Source: CAYGBM01 sp964348225
Lineage (GTDB): Bacteria > Patescibacteriota > Minisyncoccia > Minisyncoccales > CG1-02-41-26
Reading direction: 5' to 3'
DNA: 17,456 nt
NCBI GenBank assembly: GCA_964348225.1
Contig: CAYGBM010000050.1
Location: 1-17,456, forward strand
Shown: one piece after another, positions 6,441-14,500 of the stretch
Layout of the letters: each line of letters starts with the position of its first letter
Numbering within the stretch: position 1 is the stretch's first letter
Translations under genes and position numbers: made by a program
Notes under the pieces: model-generated
What the model was told of the DNA's origin: nothing
Database searches by the model: none
What the model saw: the letters and a program-made list of their open reading frames with translations, nothing else

Positions 6441-8957
6441 ATGATTTTGGATAAAAAAGCGATAGGTGTTTTTGCTATGGGCTTTTTTGCTTTTATGGCG
6501 GTGATTTTAGGCGTGATGGCTGTTGTGGCAACAGAAGCTGTTGAGGCTTCAGAGAATTACCCGCCAGTTATCAGTGCTCCTTTCAATAGAAGATGGACAA
6601 TTGCTAATGTGACCCTTGGGTTTGACTTTACTGAGCAAAAAGCAATCGGCAGCTTGTATGGTTATGACCCAGAGGATGGGGACATTACCGAGAAAATAGT
6701 GATGACCGGGTTTGAAACCGTGGACACTTCTACGGTTGGCACTTATTTTATCCGTTATGACCTTGAAGATTCCCAAGGGTTAGCAGCTATTCCTTTGATA
6801 AGAGAGATAAATGTGAGGGAGCCAGGAGAGGAAACGCCAGGCAGGTGCTATGAACAGGGTAATCTTCAGGATGTTTACACAATAGAGTGTGAAAATCCTT
6901 TCCAGTGTTCAGATGAAATAGACAATGATAATGATAATTGGGTTGATAGTGCGGATCCCAGCTGCCACACAGATTTTGACCCAGGAAATGAGCTTTCCTA
7001 TGACTTTAAGATAGATTCTGAAGATAGAGAGCAGCCCGAGCCACCCGGTCCCTTGCCCCGAATAACGGTTTGCAAGCTTATTACTGATGAATTGGACCAG
7101 GTAAAGGATGGGTCCTTGAATCAGGGAACATTTGTTTTGCCAGGCCCAACCAGGGAGCTGTTTGCAACAGCAAATGTCATCTCGTCTGTACCCACAACCA
7201 CTTTCTCAACCCCCTTGTCATTGAATGCAGATTTGCTTGACAATAATGGCATCAATGATGCTCAATGCATTGTTTACGACGAAATGCCTTACAGTAATTA
7301 CTTTTTTGACAGAGAGATAGTAACTGGCGACAATTGGCTGGAATCCTTGTATCATGTGGCATTGGCTGGAGAAACAATCAGTTTGGATAAATTCGCTACA
7401 TTCAGTGACGAGTATTACACTGCAGATCCCAGCGATGACGGAAGTTTCCCAAGATCAAGCGGAATAGTTGATATGTACCCGCCTGGCTTGACGATCCCAG
7501 GCGTTTTTGACCAAACCGTGGTTGTTTGGAATAGGTATCAATCAACCCAGCCGCCTGTGAACCAACCCCCAGTAATTACCCTTTTAGGGGATAATCCTTT
7601 GGTCCACATTCAAGGACAGGTCTTCACAGACCCTGGTGCTACGGCTCTTGACCCAGAGGACGGTGATATAACAGGTGATATTGTTGTTGGTGGGGATGTA
7701 ATTACTACCTCAACAGCTACTGGCACTTATAGTATTACTTATAATGTTGTAGATTCTCAGGGTTTAGCTGCTGATGAGGTGGTGAGGGTTGTGCAAATAG
7801 AGGATGCAGCTGAAGAGAACGGAAACAACGGCGGAAATGGCGGTAATGGCGCTAATGGCGCTAATGGAGAGCCTCCTATACCTCCTATTGTAGGGAATGG
7901 TGGAACAGTATTTGTGCCGCCAACAACCACGTCTGAGCCAACATCTTCTCCAGAAACAATTTCTGAAAAGCTGGTTATTTCTGATGAAGAGATAGAATAC
8001 AAAGGCAATGGCATAGCCTTGTTGACCTGGAAAACCAATCTGCCATCTACCAGCCGCGTGGTTTATGGCACAAGTTCTGAGCCAGTTCTTGGAGAAGCGC
8101 CTGATTATGGTTATACCTTCAGCACCATTGAGGTGCCTGATTTGTTCTCAGAGCATGCCATGTTTGTTGTTGGGCTCAAGCAAGGGGAGGAGTATTTTTT
8201 CAGGCCTGTGTCTGATAAAGAGGGGTATGAGGAGGCAGTGGGCAAGGAGTTAAGCTCTATTTTGATAAAAGATTGCTTTTATCTCTTAGATTTTTTAAGG
8301 ATTGGTTTAGACAACCGCCCTGAAGAGGTGATAAAGTTGCAGAGCTTTTTGAATATTTTTGAAGGAGAAAAGCTTGAAATTGATGGAATTTTTGGCCCAA
8401 AAACCCTTGAGGCTGTTAATGCTTTTCAGCTTAAATACAAGGAAGATGTGCTTGAGCCCTGGGGCTATGCTGCTTCAACAGGCTATGTTTATATCACCAC
8501 CAAGAACAAGATAAACGAGATTTACTGCCAGCGAGACATTCCTTTCACAGAGGAAGAAAAAGCAGAAATCGCCTATTACCGAAACCTTATTTTGACAGCT
8601 GGGGAAGAAGCGATAGAGCCTGAGAAGGTTATTGGAATGAGAGAAGAAGAGAAAAGAGTGGCTGGAGCTGAAACAGAGGATGAAAGAGAAGAGGAGGATC
8701 TTCTGGCCTCTATTATTGCTGAGGAAGATGGTAAAGACGGGAAGGGTGGGGCTTGGAAGAGAACCACCTCAATATTTCAGGCTGGATTGAGAGGGCTTGG
8801 ACAAGGAGATATTTACCTGTGGATTATTGTTATCTTAATTTTAGTGGCTCTTGGTTTGATAGTTTCCTTGTTCAAAGGTAAAAGAGCAAAAAAACCCGTT
8901 CTTACCCAAGAAAGTATTGTTCCTGAAAACCCTGTTTCTGAGGAAGCGGGCAGTTAA
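6441..8957 (+). CDS. Cell-surface membrane protein: two DUF5011-like Ig domains, FN3-like domain, peptidoglycan-binding module, C-terminal anchor
   Basis: 838 residues. ATG 6441 follows AAAGGA at 6424-6429, 11 bases upstream. Residues 7-35 are a hydrophobic signal or anchor. Residues about 38-128 and 374-455 are DUF5011-like immunoglobulin folds; both contain DPEDGDIT, GTY and a DSQGLAA motif. Between them, residues 155-185 hold CSDEIDNDNDNWVDSADPSC, an Asp-rich Cys-bounded segment resembling calcium-binding loops, followed by a region of unknown fold (200-365). After a Gly/Asn/Pro linker (457-505) comes an FN3-like domain (about 508-606). A degenerate peptidoglycan-binding domain follows (611-697: EVIKLQSFLN, DGIFGPKTLEAVNAFQ, PWGYAASTGYV). 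A Glu-rich stretch and a transmembrane helix (791-811) with a basic cytoplasmic tail end it. It probably links wall and membrane. It is the first gene of the plus-strand run. Confidence 0.85.
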   Translation: MILDKKAIGVFAMGFFAFMAVILGVMAVVATEAVEASENYPPVISAPFNRRWTIANVTLGFDFTEQKAIGSLYGYDPEDGDITEKIVMTGFETVDTSTVGTYFIRYDLEDSQGLAAIPLIREINVREPGEETPGRCYEQGNLQDVYTIECENPFQCSDEIDNDNDNWVDSADPSCHTDFDPGNELSYDFKIDSEDREQPEPPGPLPRITVCKLITDELDQVKDGSLNQGTFVLPGPTRELFATANVISSVPTTTFSTPLSLNADLLDNNGINDAQCIVYDEMPYSNYFFDREIVTGDNWLESLYHVALAGETISLDKFATFSDEYYTADPSDDGSFPRSSGIVDMYPPGLTIPGVFDQTVVVWNRYQSTQPPVNQPPVITLLGDNPLVHIQGQVFTDPGATALDPEDGDITGDIVVGGDVITTSTATGTYSITYNVVDSQGLAADEVVRVVQIEDAAEENGNNGGNGGNGANGANGEPPIPPIVGNGGTVFVPPTTTSEPTSSPETISEKLVISDEEIEYKGNGIALLTWKTNLPSTSRVVYGTSSEPVLGEAPDYGYTFSTIEVPDLFSEHAMFVVGLKQGEEYFFRPVSDKEGYEEAVGKELSSILIKDCFYLLDFLRIGLDNRPEEVIKLQSFLNIFEGEKLEIDGIFGPKTLEAVNAFQLKYKEDVLEPWGYAASTGYVYITTKNKINEIYCQRDIPFTEEEKAEIAYYRNLILTAGEEAIEPEKVIGMREEEKRVAGAETEDEREEEDLLASIIAEEDGKDGKGGAWKRTTSIFQAGLRGLGQGDIYLWIIVILILVALGLIVSLFKGKRAKKPVLTQESIVPENPVSEEAGS

Positions 8958-8992
8958 GAGAGGTCTTTGTTCAAGAGAAAGAAAAATGGCTG

Positions 8993-9013
8993 AGAGAAGA
9001 GGATAACTTCTCT
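8993..9013 (+). repeat. Small hairpin after the membrane protein gene
   Basis: AGAGAAG (8993-8999) pairs with CTTCTCT (9007-9013). No T run follows directly, so it is at best a weak terminator or mRNA 3'-end hairpin. Confidence 0.35.
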
Positions 9014-9028
9014 GACGAGAGGGGTTGT

Positions 9029-9056
9029 TTGACATTTTCTTTGGCAATGATAAAAT
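9029..9056 (+). promoter_or_regulatory. Strong extended -10 promoter of the regulator gene
   Basis: Perfect TTGACA (9029-9034), a 16-base spacer and TAAAAT (9051-9056), preceded by TGA, an extended -10 feature. The start is expected near 9063, inside the adjacent palindrome. Confidence 0.75.
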
Positions 9057-9061
9057 AACTG

Positions 9062-9085
9062 TATACTTTCAGTTATGAAGGTATA
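9062..9085. promoter_or_regulatory. Palindromic operator at the regulator's transcription start
   Basis: TATACTTTCA (9062-9071), GTTA, then TGAAGGTATA (9076-9085) is an inverted repeat with one mismatch per arm. It covers the expected +1 and ends 9 bases before the ATG, a position where a bound repressor would block transcription. Its left part also occurs in the repeat at 6273. Confidence 0.5.
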
Positions 9086-9094
9086 TAATTCCAT

Positions 9095-9718
9095 ATGGAA
9101 AAGGAATGTCTCATTAAACTTACATTAGCTTTGTATAAAGTAACTGAGCTTTTTCCTTCAAAAGAACCATTAAAATTCTCCATCAGAGAAAAAGCAGTTG
9201 AGTTTTTAGCTGAGGCAACCCTATTTTCTTCTGACAACCCTATAGTTTTCACTAAGCAGCAAGAACAGATAGCAATTGGGCAGATTTTAGAGAACATTGA
9301 AGTTCTTAAGGGATACTTTGAGATTGCAAAAAATCAGAGTTGGGTTAGAAGAGAGAATTTCTTGGTTCTTCAAAGAGAATATGATAAAATAAAAGAGGCG
9401 CTTGAACAGGAATTTTCCACAGCCGCATTTTTGGAAAAGGAAACCTCAATAAGGCATAAAACAGCGAGGATACAGGAGAAAAAATCTTCTCTTGTACCCT
9501 TGGAAAAACCTCAAACAAAACCTGGTCTTTTGAAAAAAAGACATAAGAAGATTTTAGAGGTTCTTAAAGAAAGAACAACAGCCCAGGTTAAAGATTTAGA
9601 AAAGCTTTTTCCTGGAGTGAGCAAAAGAACCTTGAGAAGAGACTGCCGAGAGCTTTTGAGCCAGGGTTTTGTTCAAAGAGTAGGGGATGGTAATACGACA
9701 GTGTATAAGTTAAGGTAG
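9095..9718 (+). CDS. DeoR-like winged-helix transcriptional regulator (C-terminal HTH)
   Basis: 207 residues. The N-terminal two thirds (1-130) are mostly helical, Glu/Lys-rich and without a recognised ligand domain. A Lys/Pro linker leads to a winged helix-turn-helix at about 148-207 (KKILEVLKE, VKDLEKLFPGVSKRTLRRDC, then RELLSQGFVQRVGDGNTTVY). Its recognition helix is VSKRTLRRDCRELL, as in DeoR-type domains. DeoR proteins usually place the HTH at the N-terminus, so the reversed order is notable; the helical part could be a dimerisation or partner-binding domain. ATG 9095 follows GAAGG at 9078-9082; the upstream ATG at 9075 is in another frame. The gene has its own promoter and palindromic operator, suggesting autoregulation. 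It is followed by the TAGGACA array and the sigma factor gene, which are its most likely targets. Confidence 0.75.
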   Translation: MEKECLIKLTLALYKVTELFPSKEPLKFSIREKAVEFLAEATLFSSDNPIVFTKQQEQIAIGQILENIEVLKGYFEIAKNQSWVRRENFLVLQREYDKIKEALEQEFSTAAFLEKETSIRHKTARIQEKKSSLVPLEKPQTKPGLLKKRHKKILEVLKERTTAQVKDLEKLFPGVSKRTLRRDCRELLSQGFVQRVGDGNTTVYKLR

Positions 9719-9727
9719 GTCAGCAGG

Positions 9728-9814
9728 TAGGACAAGTAGAGACATAGGTAGGACAAAAATAGGACAGGTATTTGTCCTATTTTAAAAATCTTTTTGTCCT
9801 AGCACATTGTCCTA
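9728..9814. promoter_or_regulatory. Six-copy TAGGACA operator array before the sigma factor gene
   Basis: TAGGACA occurs perfectly at 9728-9734, 9749-9755 and 9760-9766, and its reverse complement TGTCCTA at 9773-9779, 9795-9801 and 9808-9814. The central pair is the core of an 11-bp perfect inverted repeat (9756-9766 with 9773-9783). Start-to-start steps are 21, 11, 13, 22 and 13 bases, several near whole helical turns. The array fills the gap between the regulator stop and the sigma ATG, and I found no other copy in the window. It is most simply a multi-site operator, perhaps for the adjacent winged-helix protein. Confidence 0.65.
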
Positions 9815-9818
9815 ATCT

Positions 9819-10364
9819 ATGATAAGTAAAAAAGATTTCGCTAAAATTTACGATAATTATATAAACAAAATTTACCGCTTTATCTTTTTAAAAGTTGGCT
9901 CTGGGGAGATAGCCGAGGATTTAACTGCCCAGGTTTTTACCAAGGGATGGCAAAGGGTTAGGACAGGCCAGGAGATAAAAAATCTACCTGCTTATCTTTA
10001 TCAGATTGCCCGAGCTGAAGTTGCTGATCACTATCAGGAAAAATCCAAGTTTCAGCTTGTTTCAACCGAAGCGGTTCAGATGGCTGACCCCTTGCCTAAT
10101 CCCGAGGAGACCCAACAACTTCGCCTTGAGAGTGAGAATCTTATGCAGTGTCTTACCCGTTTAAATAACAATTATCAGAATGTTTTGGTTTGGAGGTATA
10201 TTGATGATTACTCTATCCAAGAAATTGCTGAGATAATGGAAAAATCAGAAGGAGCGGTACGGGTTACCATACACAGGGCATTGAAGGCCCTCAAAAAAGA
10301 GGTAAATGGCTTAAAAGATAAAGATGTTCCAGCAACAGCAAAAGGTCCTATAATAGAGAGTTGA
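9819..10364 (+). CDS. ECF-type RNA polymerase sigma factor (sigma70 family)
   Basis: 181 residues, a normal ECF length. Region 2 is at about 5-78 (FAKIYDNYINKIYRFIFLKV, then AEDLTAQVFTKGW, then LPAYLYQIARAEVADHY), covering core-polymerase and -10 binding. Region 4 is at about 101-163, with a helix-turn-helix YSIQEIAEIMEKSEGAVRVT followed by IHRALKALKKEV, which binds the -35 element. The variable linker (79-100) is typical. It ends in TGA, showing that TGA is a stop here. There is no Shine-Dalgarno before ATG 9819; the last TGTCCTA copy ends 4 bases upstream, so the mRNA may be leaderless or have a very short leader. The next gene, 90 bases downstream, encodes a membrane protein likely to be its anti-sigma factor. 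Confidence 0.88.
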   Translation: MISKKDFAKIYDNYINKIYRFIFLKVGSGEIAEDLTAQVFTKGWQRVRTGQEIKNLPAYLYQIARAEVADHYQEKSKFQLVSTEAVQMADPLPNPEETQQLRLESENLMQCLTRLNNNYQNVLVWRYIDDYSIQEIAEIMEKSEGAVRVTIHRALKALKKEVNGLKDKDVPATAKGPIIES

Positions 10365-10367
10365 TGT

Positions 10368-10399
10368 GAGTGATTGAGTGACTAAGTGATTGAGTGATT
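10368..10399 (+). repeat. Tandem 8-base repeat between sigma and anti-sigma genes
   Basis: Four consecutive copies of an octamer: GAGTGATT, GAGTGACT, AAGTGATT, GAGTGATT. It starts three bases after the TGA stop. It keeps the two genes apart and could vary in copy number. Confidence 0.7.
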
Positions 10400-10454
10400 G
10401 GGGTGTAACAAAAAACTGGTTTTTGGGTCATAAATAGAATAAGCCTTAATAACA

Positions 10455-11249
10455 ATGCAGGAGCGCCAACTCGTCAAACAATTAAAAGAACTACGTTCGG
10501 TGAAACCCAATAAGGATTGGGTTATTTTTACTAAAGAAAAGATTTTTGCTCAAGCCCAAGAGGAAGAAAGAACAAGAATCCAGCCTGTGTACCAAAAAGC
10601 AGCCATAGAGGAGGCAGAAAAGGGCAAGAGAGCAGAGAAAAGACAGTTATTGGGCTGGCTTTTTAACCCACTTAAAAGACCTGGTTGGGTTTTAAGGCCG
10701 GCTGTGGCAGTAAGCTTAATTTTAGCTGGTGTTTTTAGCTATCTCTATTTTAATTCCCAGGTTGAAATGCCTTATTTAGCAAATATACCTATTAAGCTCT
10801 TTAATCCAGAGAAGGTTCAGCTAGAGGCAGAAATGTTAGTGGTTTCTTTGGGAAAGCTGAAAGCTAATCTAGGAAAGATAACCGCATCCTTAGACAATTT
10901 GAAGTACTCAAAATACCCTAACGAGGCCCTGGCAGTAACTGAAGCAGTCCGGGTGACAGCCAACCAGGGAGAGGAGATAGTAAAAGAGATTAAAACAAGG
11001 GCGCGCACCGACCAGGTTTTGAGTTCTTTAATTGAGATGGAGAATGAGTTTAAGACATTAAGCGCTACAAGCTCCAGCTTACAGCAAGAACTTTTAGCAA
11101 GCTATATTGAGGATTTAAGACAAAGGAGTTTAAGCGAGGAGGACCAGGAACGTTTACAACGAGCTGAAGAATATTATAATGAGGGAAGAGAAACAGAGGC
11201 GATGCTTTTGATAATGAGAATAGGCAGTGATAGCGGCAATGATATATAG
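10455..11249 (+). CDS. Probable membrane anti-sigma factor partner of the ECF sigma
   Basis: 264 residues. A cytoplasmic N-terminal part (1-76) begins with a helix (ERQLVKQLKELRSVKPNKDW) of the kind that clamps sigma factors. One transmembrane helix follows at about 79-98 (WVLRPAVAVSLILAGVFSYLYF). The outer part is a largely helical domain (115-264) with Leu/Glu heptad-like segments (VVSLGKLKANLGKITASLDN, QQELLASYIEDL) and a C-terminal helix (LQRAEEYYNEGRETEAMLLI). The layout matches single-pass anti-sigma factors, and the outer domain resembles DUF5667-type regions that I recall beside ECF sigma genes in Parcubacteria. No zinc-binding ZAS motif (HxxxCxxC) is present, so it is not a classical ZAS anti-sigma. 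No clear Shine-Dalgarno precedes ATG 10455. Confidence 0.65.
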   Translation: MQERQLVKQLKELRSVKPNKDWVIFTKEKIFAQAQEEERTRIQPVYQKAAIEEAEKGKRAEKRQLLGWLFNPLKRPGWVLRPAVAVSLILAGVFSYLYFNSQVEMPYLANIPIKLFNPEKVQLEAEMLVVSLGKLKANLGKITASLDNLKYSKYPNEALAVTEAVRVTANQGEEIVKEIKTRARTDQVLSSLIEMENEFKTLSATSSSLQQELLASYIEDLRQRSLSEEDQERLQRAEEYYNEGRETEAMLLIMRIGSDSGNDI

Positions 11250-11285
11250 CCAGTTGCTTTTATTGGAGAATTGGTTTGTTTTTTT
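11250..11285 (+). terminator. Weak terminator after the anti-sigma gene
   Basis: CCAGTT (11250-11255) can pair with AATTGG (11269-11274), including one G-T pair, and TTTGTTTTTTT follows. It begins directly after the TAG stop. The stem is short and partly overlaps the next promoter candidate. Confidence 0.4.
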
Positions 11286-11299
11286 ATATCGCTTAATTT
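11271..11299 (+). promoter_or_regulatory. Candidate promoter of the S-layer-like gene
   Basis: TTGGTT (11271-11276), a 17-base spacer and TAATTT (11294-11299) in a T-rich stretch. A start near 11306 would give a leader of about 210 bases that includes the four-way junction RNA. Overlapping alternatives exist in this AT-rich tract, and it is not known whether the ECF sigma uses it. Confidence 0.35.
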
Positions 11300-11344
11300 A
11301 ATTAACAAGAGAAAAAGGTCGCTAAAAAACAAAATAAAAAATTG

Positions 11345-11461
11345 TAGTCGTAGGCTTCGCAGCTATTACGTAAAGTTGCGAGGTAGCCCTCACCTTTTCA
11401 GGTGAGGAAGACTCAGTGATAGGTATTGTATATTGCTGAGTTAAATAAAGGTCGGCGACTA
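11345..11461 (+). ncRNA. Structured RNA leader with a four-way junction upstream of the S-layer-like gene
   Basis: TAGTCG (11345-11350) pairs with CGACTA (11456-11461), enclosing three hairpins. Arm A: GGCT/AGCC (11353-11356 with 11385-11388) with TCGCAGC/GTTGCGA (11357-11363 with 11375-11381). Arm B: CCTCACCT/AGGTGAGG (11388-11395 with 11400-11407), 8 bp with a TTTC loop. Arm C: ACTCAGTGATA/TATTGCTGAGT (11411-11421 with 11431-11441), 11 bp including two G-U pairs. One base is shared between arms A and B. A purine-rich AGAAGGAAG follows at 11461-11469. A further hairpin, TATTCG/CGAATA, lies at 11485-11502 before the start codon. I cannot match it to a known riboswitch class. Confidence 0.6.
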
Positions 11462-11518
11462 AGAAGGAAGAAATAGTTCGGAATTATTCGTTATAGCGAA
11501 TAGTTGCGAAAAAGTAAA

Positions 11519-14500
11519 ATGTCCAAATTAATGAAAAGAATTGTAGCTTTAGCTACAAGTTTCACTTTCTTGGTAATGCTCGTCCCGGCTGCCCCGGTAG
11601 AGGCTTTAACAGCTGCTGAACTTCAAGCTCAAATTGACGCTTTAATGGCTGAATTAGCTGCCTTACAGGCTCAATTATCTGCGCTTGAGGGCGAAGGTAT
11701 TACAGGCTGTACTATCACCAGCTTTGACAGAAACCTTTCTCAAGGAATGTCAGGCGCTGATGTTCAATGTCTGCAGATTGTTTTGAACAGTGCTTCTGAT
11801 ACCCAGTTGGCACCTTCTGGTGTTGGTTCTTCAGGAAACGAGACCACTTACTTTGGTCCTTTGACCAAGGCTGCTGTGATTAAGTTCCAGGAGAAATACG
11901 TCAGCGAAGTTTTAGCTCCCTGGGGTTTGACTTCAGGAACAGGCTATGTTGGCTCAACAAGCAGAGCCAAATTGAATGAATTGTTGGCAGGAGCTCCAGC
12001 TGAAGAAGAAGAGGAGGAAGAAGAAGAGGAGGAAGAAGAACCATCAACGGCTGAAGGCTTAAATGTTTCTTTGGCTGCTGACACGCCAGCTGCTGCTGTT
12101 ATTCCTTCAGGTTCGTTATATAACTCAATCCTGAAGCTTAACTTTACTGCGGTTGATGGTTCAGCCACAGTTACTGGTTTGACTGTTACCAGAGGAGGTC
12201 TGATAGCTAACACTGCCATTGAAGGTATTAGCGCTTGGGATGAGGATGGCAACAGGCTTGGCAATATCGCCACAGCCTTAACTGCTGATGGTGAAGCTTC
12301 TATTGACTTTGTTGATGAAGATTTAGTCATTGCTGATGGTGAAACCGAATCAGTAACCATTAAGGTTAACTTAGCAACAAGCACCACTTCAGGCACAGTG
12401 AACTTTAAGGTGGCTGAAGCTGCTGACATTAACGTTACTGGAAGCGTGAGCGTGAATGGCACTTTCCCGATAATGAGCAATACCATGAGCTTGGCTGATG
12501 GTTCAACTTCTCTGGGTGATGTTTATCTTTCAGCCCGCAATGTTGGTGGTTTGAACTCAACCGATGCTGCCACCGCTGGCTTGGGAAATCTTGAGGTTGG
12601 CGACACCGAAAAAGAAGTAGCTAAATTCAGGCTCACCCAGAATAATTCTAAAGAGGCTGTTAAGGTTGAACAAGTGGTTGTTTATCTTGAGGGAACCCTT
12701 AACGAAGATAAGGATTTAAGCAACTTTAAGCTTTACGCTCCAGATGGCACCCTGTTGGCTACAGCCGACAAGGCATCAGACCGCTATGTGACCTTGGATC
12801 TTGATACCCCTTATACGATTGATAAGGGCTTGACCAAGGACTTGAGCTTGAAGGTTGATGTTACTGATGGTTCAACCCATTATTTCAGGGCTCAAATTCA
12901 GAACGATTATGATGTAATGGCAAAGGGAGCAACCACTGGCGCTTATGTTAAACCCTTAGATTCAAGCGGTGGTGTATTTGAGTCTGGAGATGCTGCTGAC
13001 AGCAACAGCTATTTCAGGATTAAGAGGGGTGCTTTGACCGTGTCCAAAGCCACTGATTCAGCAAGCGGCAATGTTTCTCCGGGCGATCAAAGCATTTCTT
13101 TGGCTAAGTTCAACCTGAAAGCAGTTGGTGAAAAGCTGGAATTAAGAAAGATGGGGCTTTATGTCAAGTATGCCTCAGGAGGCACTGACTTAACAGGCAC
13201 CATTTCAGTAAAGGATGCAGACACAGGCACAACCTATTTGAGTTTGTCAGCTGATACCTCTGGGTTGCAGGGCACGAGCGACATTGCTTACGCTCGTTTT
13301 ACCAGCTCCTATCAGAATCTGTCAAGCTACATCGTTATTGATAGCGGCGATACCAAGACAATTGAGGTTGTAGGAACGATTGACAGCAATGCCACAGCCA
13401 CTGATACTTACCAAGTAGGGGTTGGCAAATTCTATGCCAAGAGGTATTCATCCAATGATTACGCCATCTTACCGAATGAAACAAATGCTTATTCTGCCAA
13501 TGAGTTAACCGTTAGTGGAGTAGCCTTGTCTGTTAACAGGAACGCAGCCTATTCTGGCGTGAGAGTATCTAAGGGAGTGAGTGCTGCTCAAGTGGGTGAG
13601 TTTGTTTTATCAGCTTCAGCAGCTGATGATATAAGGGTTTCAACCCTAAAGGTGACCATGTCAACAACCACTGGAATTCAGAATGTCTATTTAGCCAAAG
13701 AAGACGGTACCCAGCTCGGCAACACCATAGGCACGCCGAACACAAACGGAGATGTAGTTACTGTTAACTGGACAATTACCAAGAGTCAGGCAGCAATACT
13801 GAAGGTCTTTGCTGATGTTACCACTGATGCTGTAAGTGCTACAGCAAGCAGCAGTATTCCAGCAAGCGGTATTTCAGCTTACGGCGTAAGTTCTGCTAAA
13901 GATGCTTCAGGACCCACAGCAGCTGTATACAGTAATTACTTCACCATTGGCACTCCAGCCCTGACAATCAAGAAGAGCGCTTCAGCGCCGATTTCTCAGA
14001 TTGTTTTGGCCAGTCAAAGCGGCGTTGCTTTGAATGACATTGAGTTTGAAGCAACTTATGAAGATTTAAGCTTAAAAGCAATTACTTTGGAGCTTACTTC
14101 AGCAAGCAGCTCTCTGTGGAGTACCACAACGGGCGGTGTAGCTGCCAATATCAACAAGGTTTATCTGTATGATGGTTCAACCTTGTTGAACACAGGCGGT
14201 ACGCCAGTGGCTAGTGGATTAGCCGGCATAACAGGTATTAATGTCACCCTGCCCGAAGGCACACCGAAAGTCATAACCGTTAAAGCAGATATTACTGGCT
14301 CTGGAGCTTTAACTTCCAAGTCAGTCGGTGGAGTTCAGGTTTACTCAACCAGCACCACTTACTTGGGTGTTTACTCATCAACCGGCATAATGAGTACGGG
14401 GGTTACCTTAACCAGCAGCGCCCAGTCAAACAACTTCTTGTTTACTGATGCTGCACCTTCTGTGACAGCGGTTAGCGGTTGGGATGGCTCAAAGACAGGT

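Noticed and set aside
6431..6454. Seven-codon upstream frame overlapping the 838-residue gene start
   Set aside because: The AAAGGA site is directly against its ATG, too close to work, while it is well placed for ATG 6441.
9756..9795. Intrinsic terminator after the regulator gene
   Set aside because: The inverted repeat is AT-rich with only the AGGACA core, is not followed by a clean U run, and is part of the six-copy array; operator use explains it better.
10368..10399. CRISPR-like array
   Set aside because: The 8-base units are contiguous without spacers, and no cas genes are present.
11504..11518. TTG start for the S-layer-like protein
   Set aside because: It would add five residues before MSKLMKRIV with no ribosome site; ATG 11519 gives a normal signal peptide.
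11944..12486. Minus-strand 180-codon frame in the S-layer-like gene
   Set aside because: Antisense shadow of the PG-binding end, Glu run and first repeat; no independent start signals and Ser-run composition.
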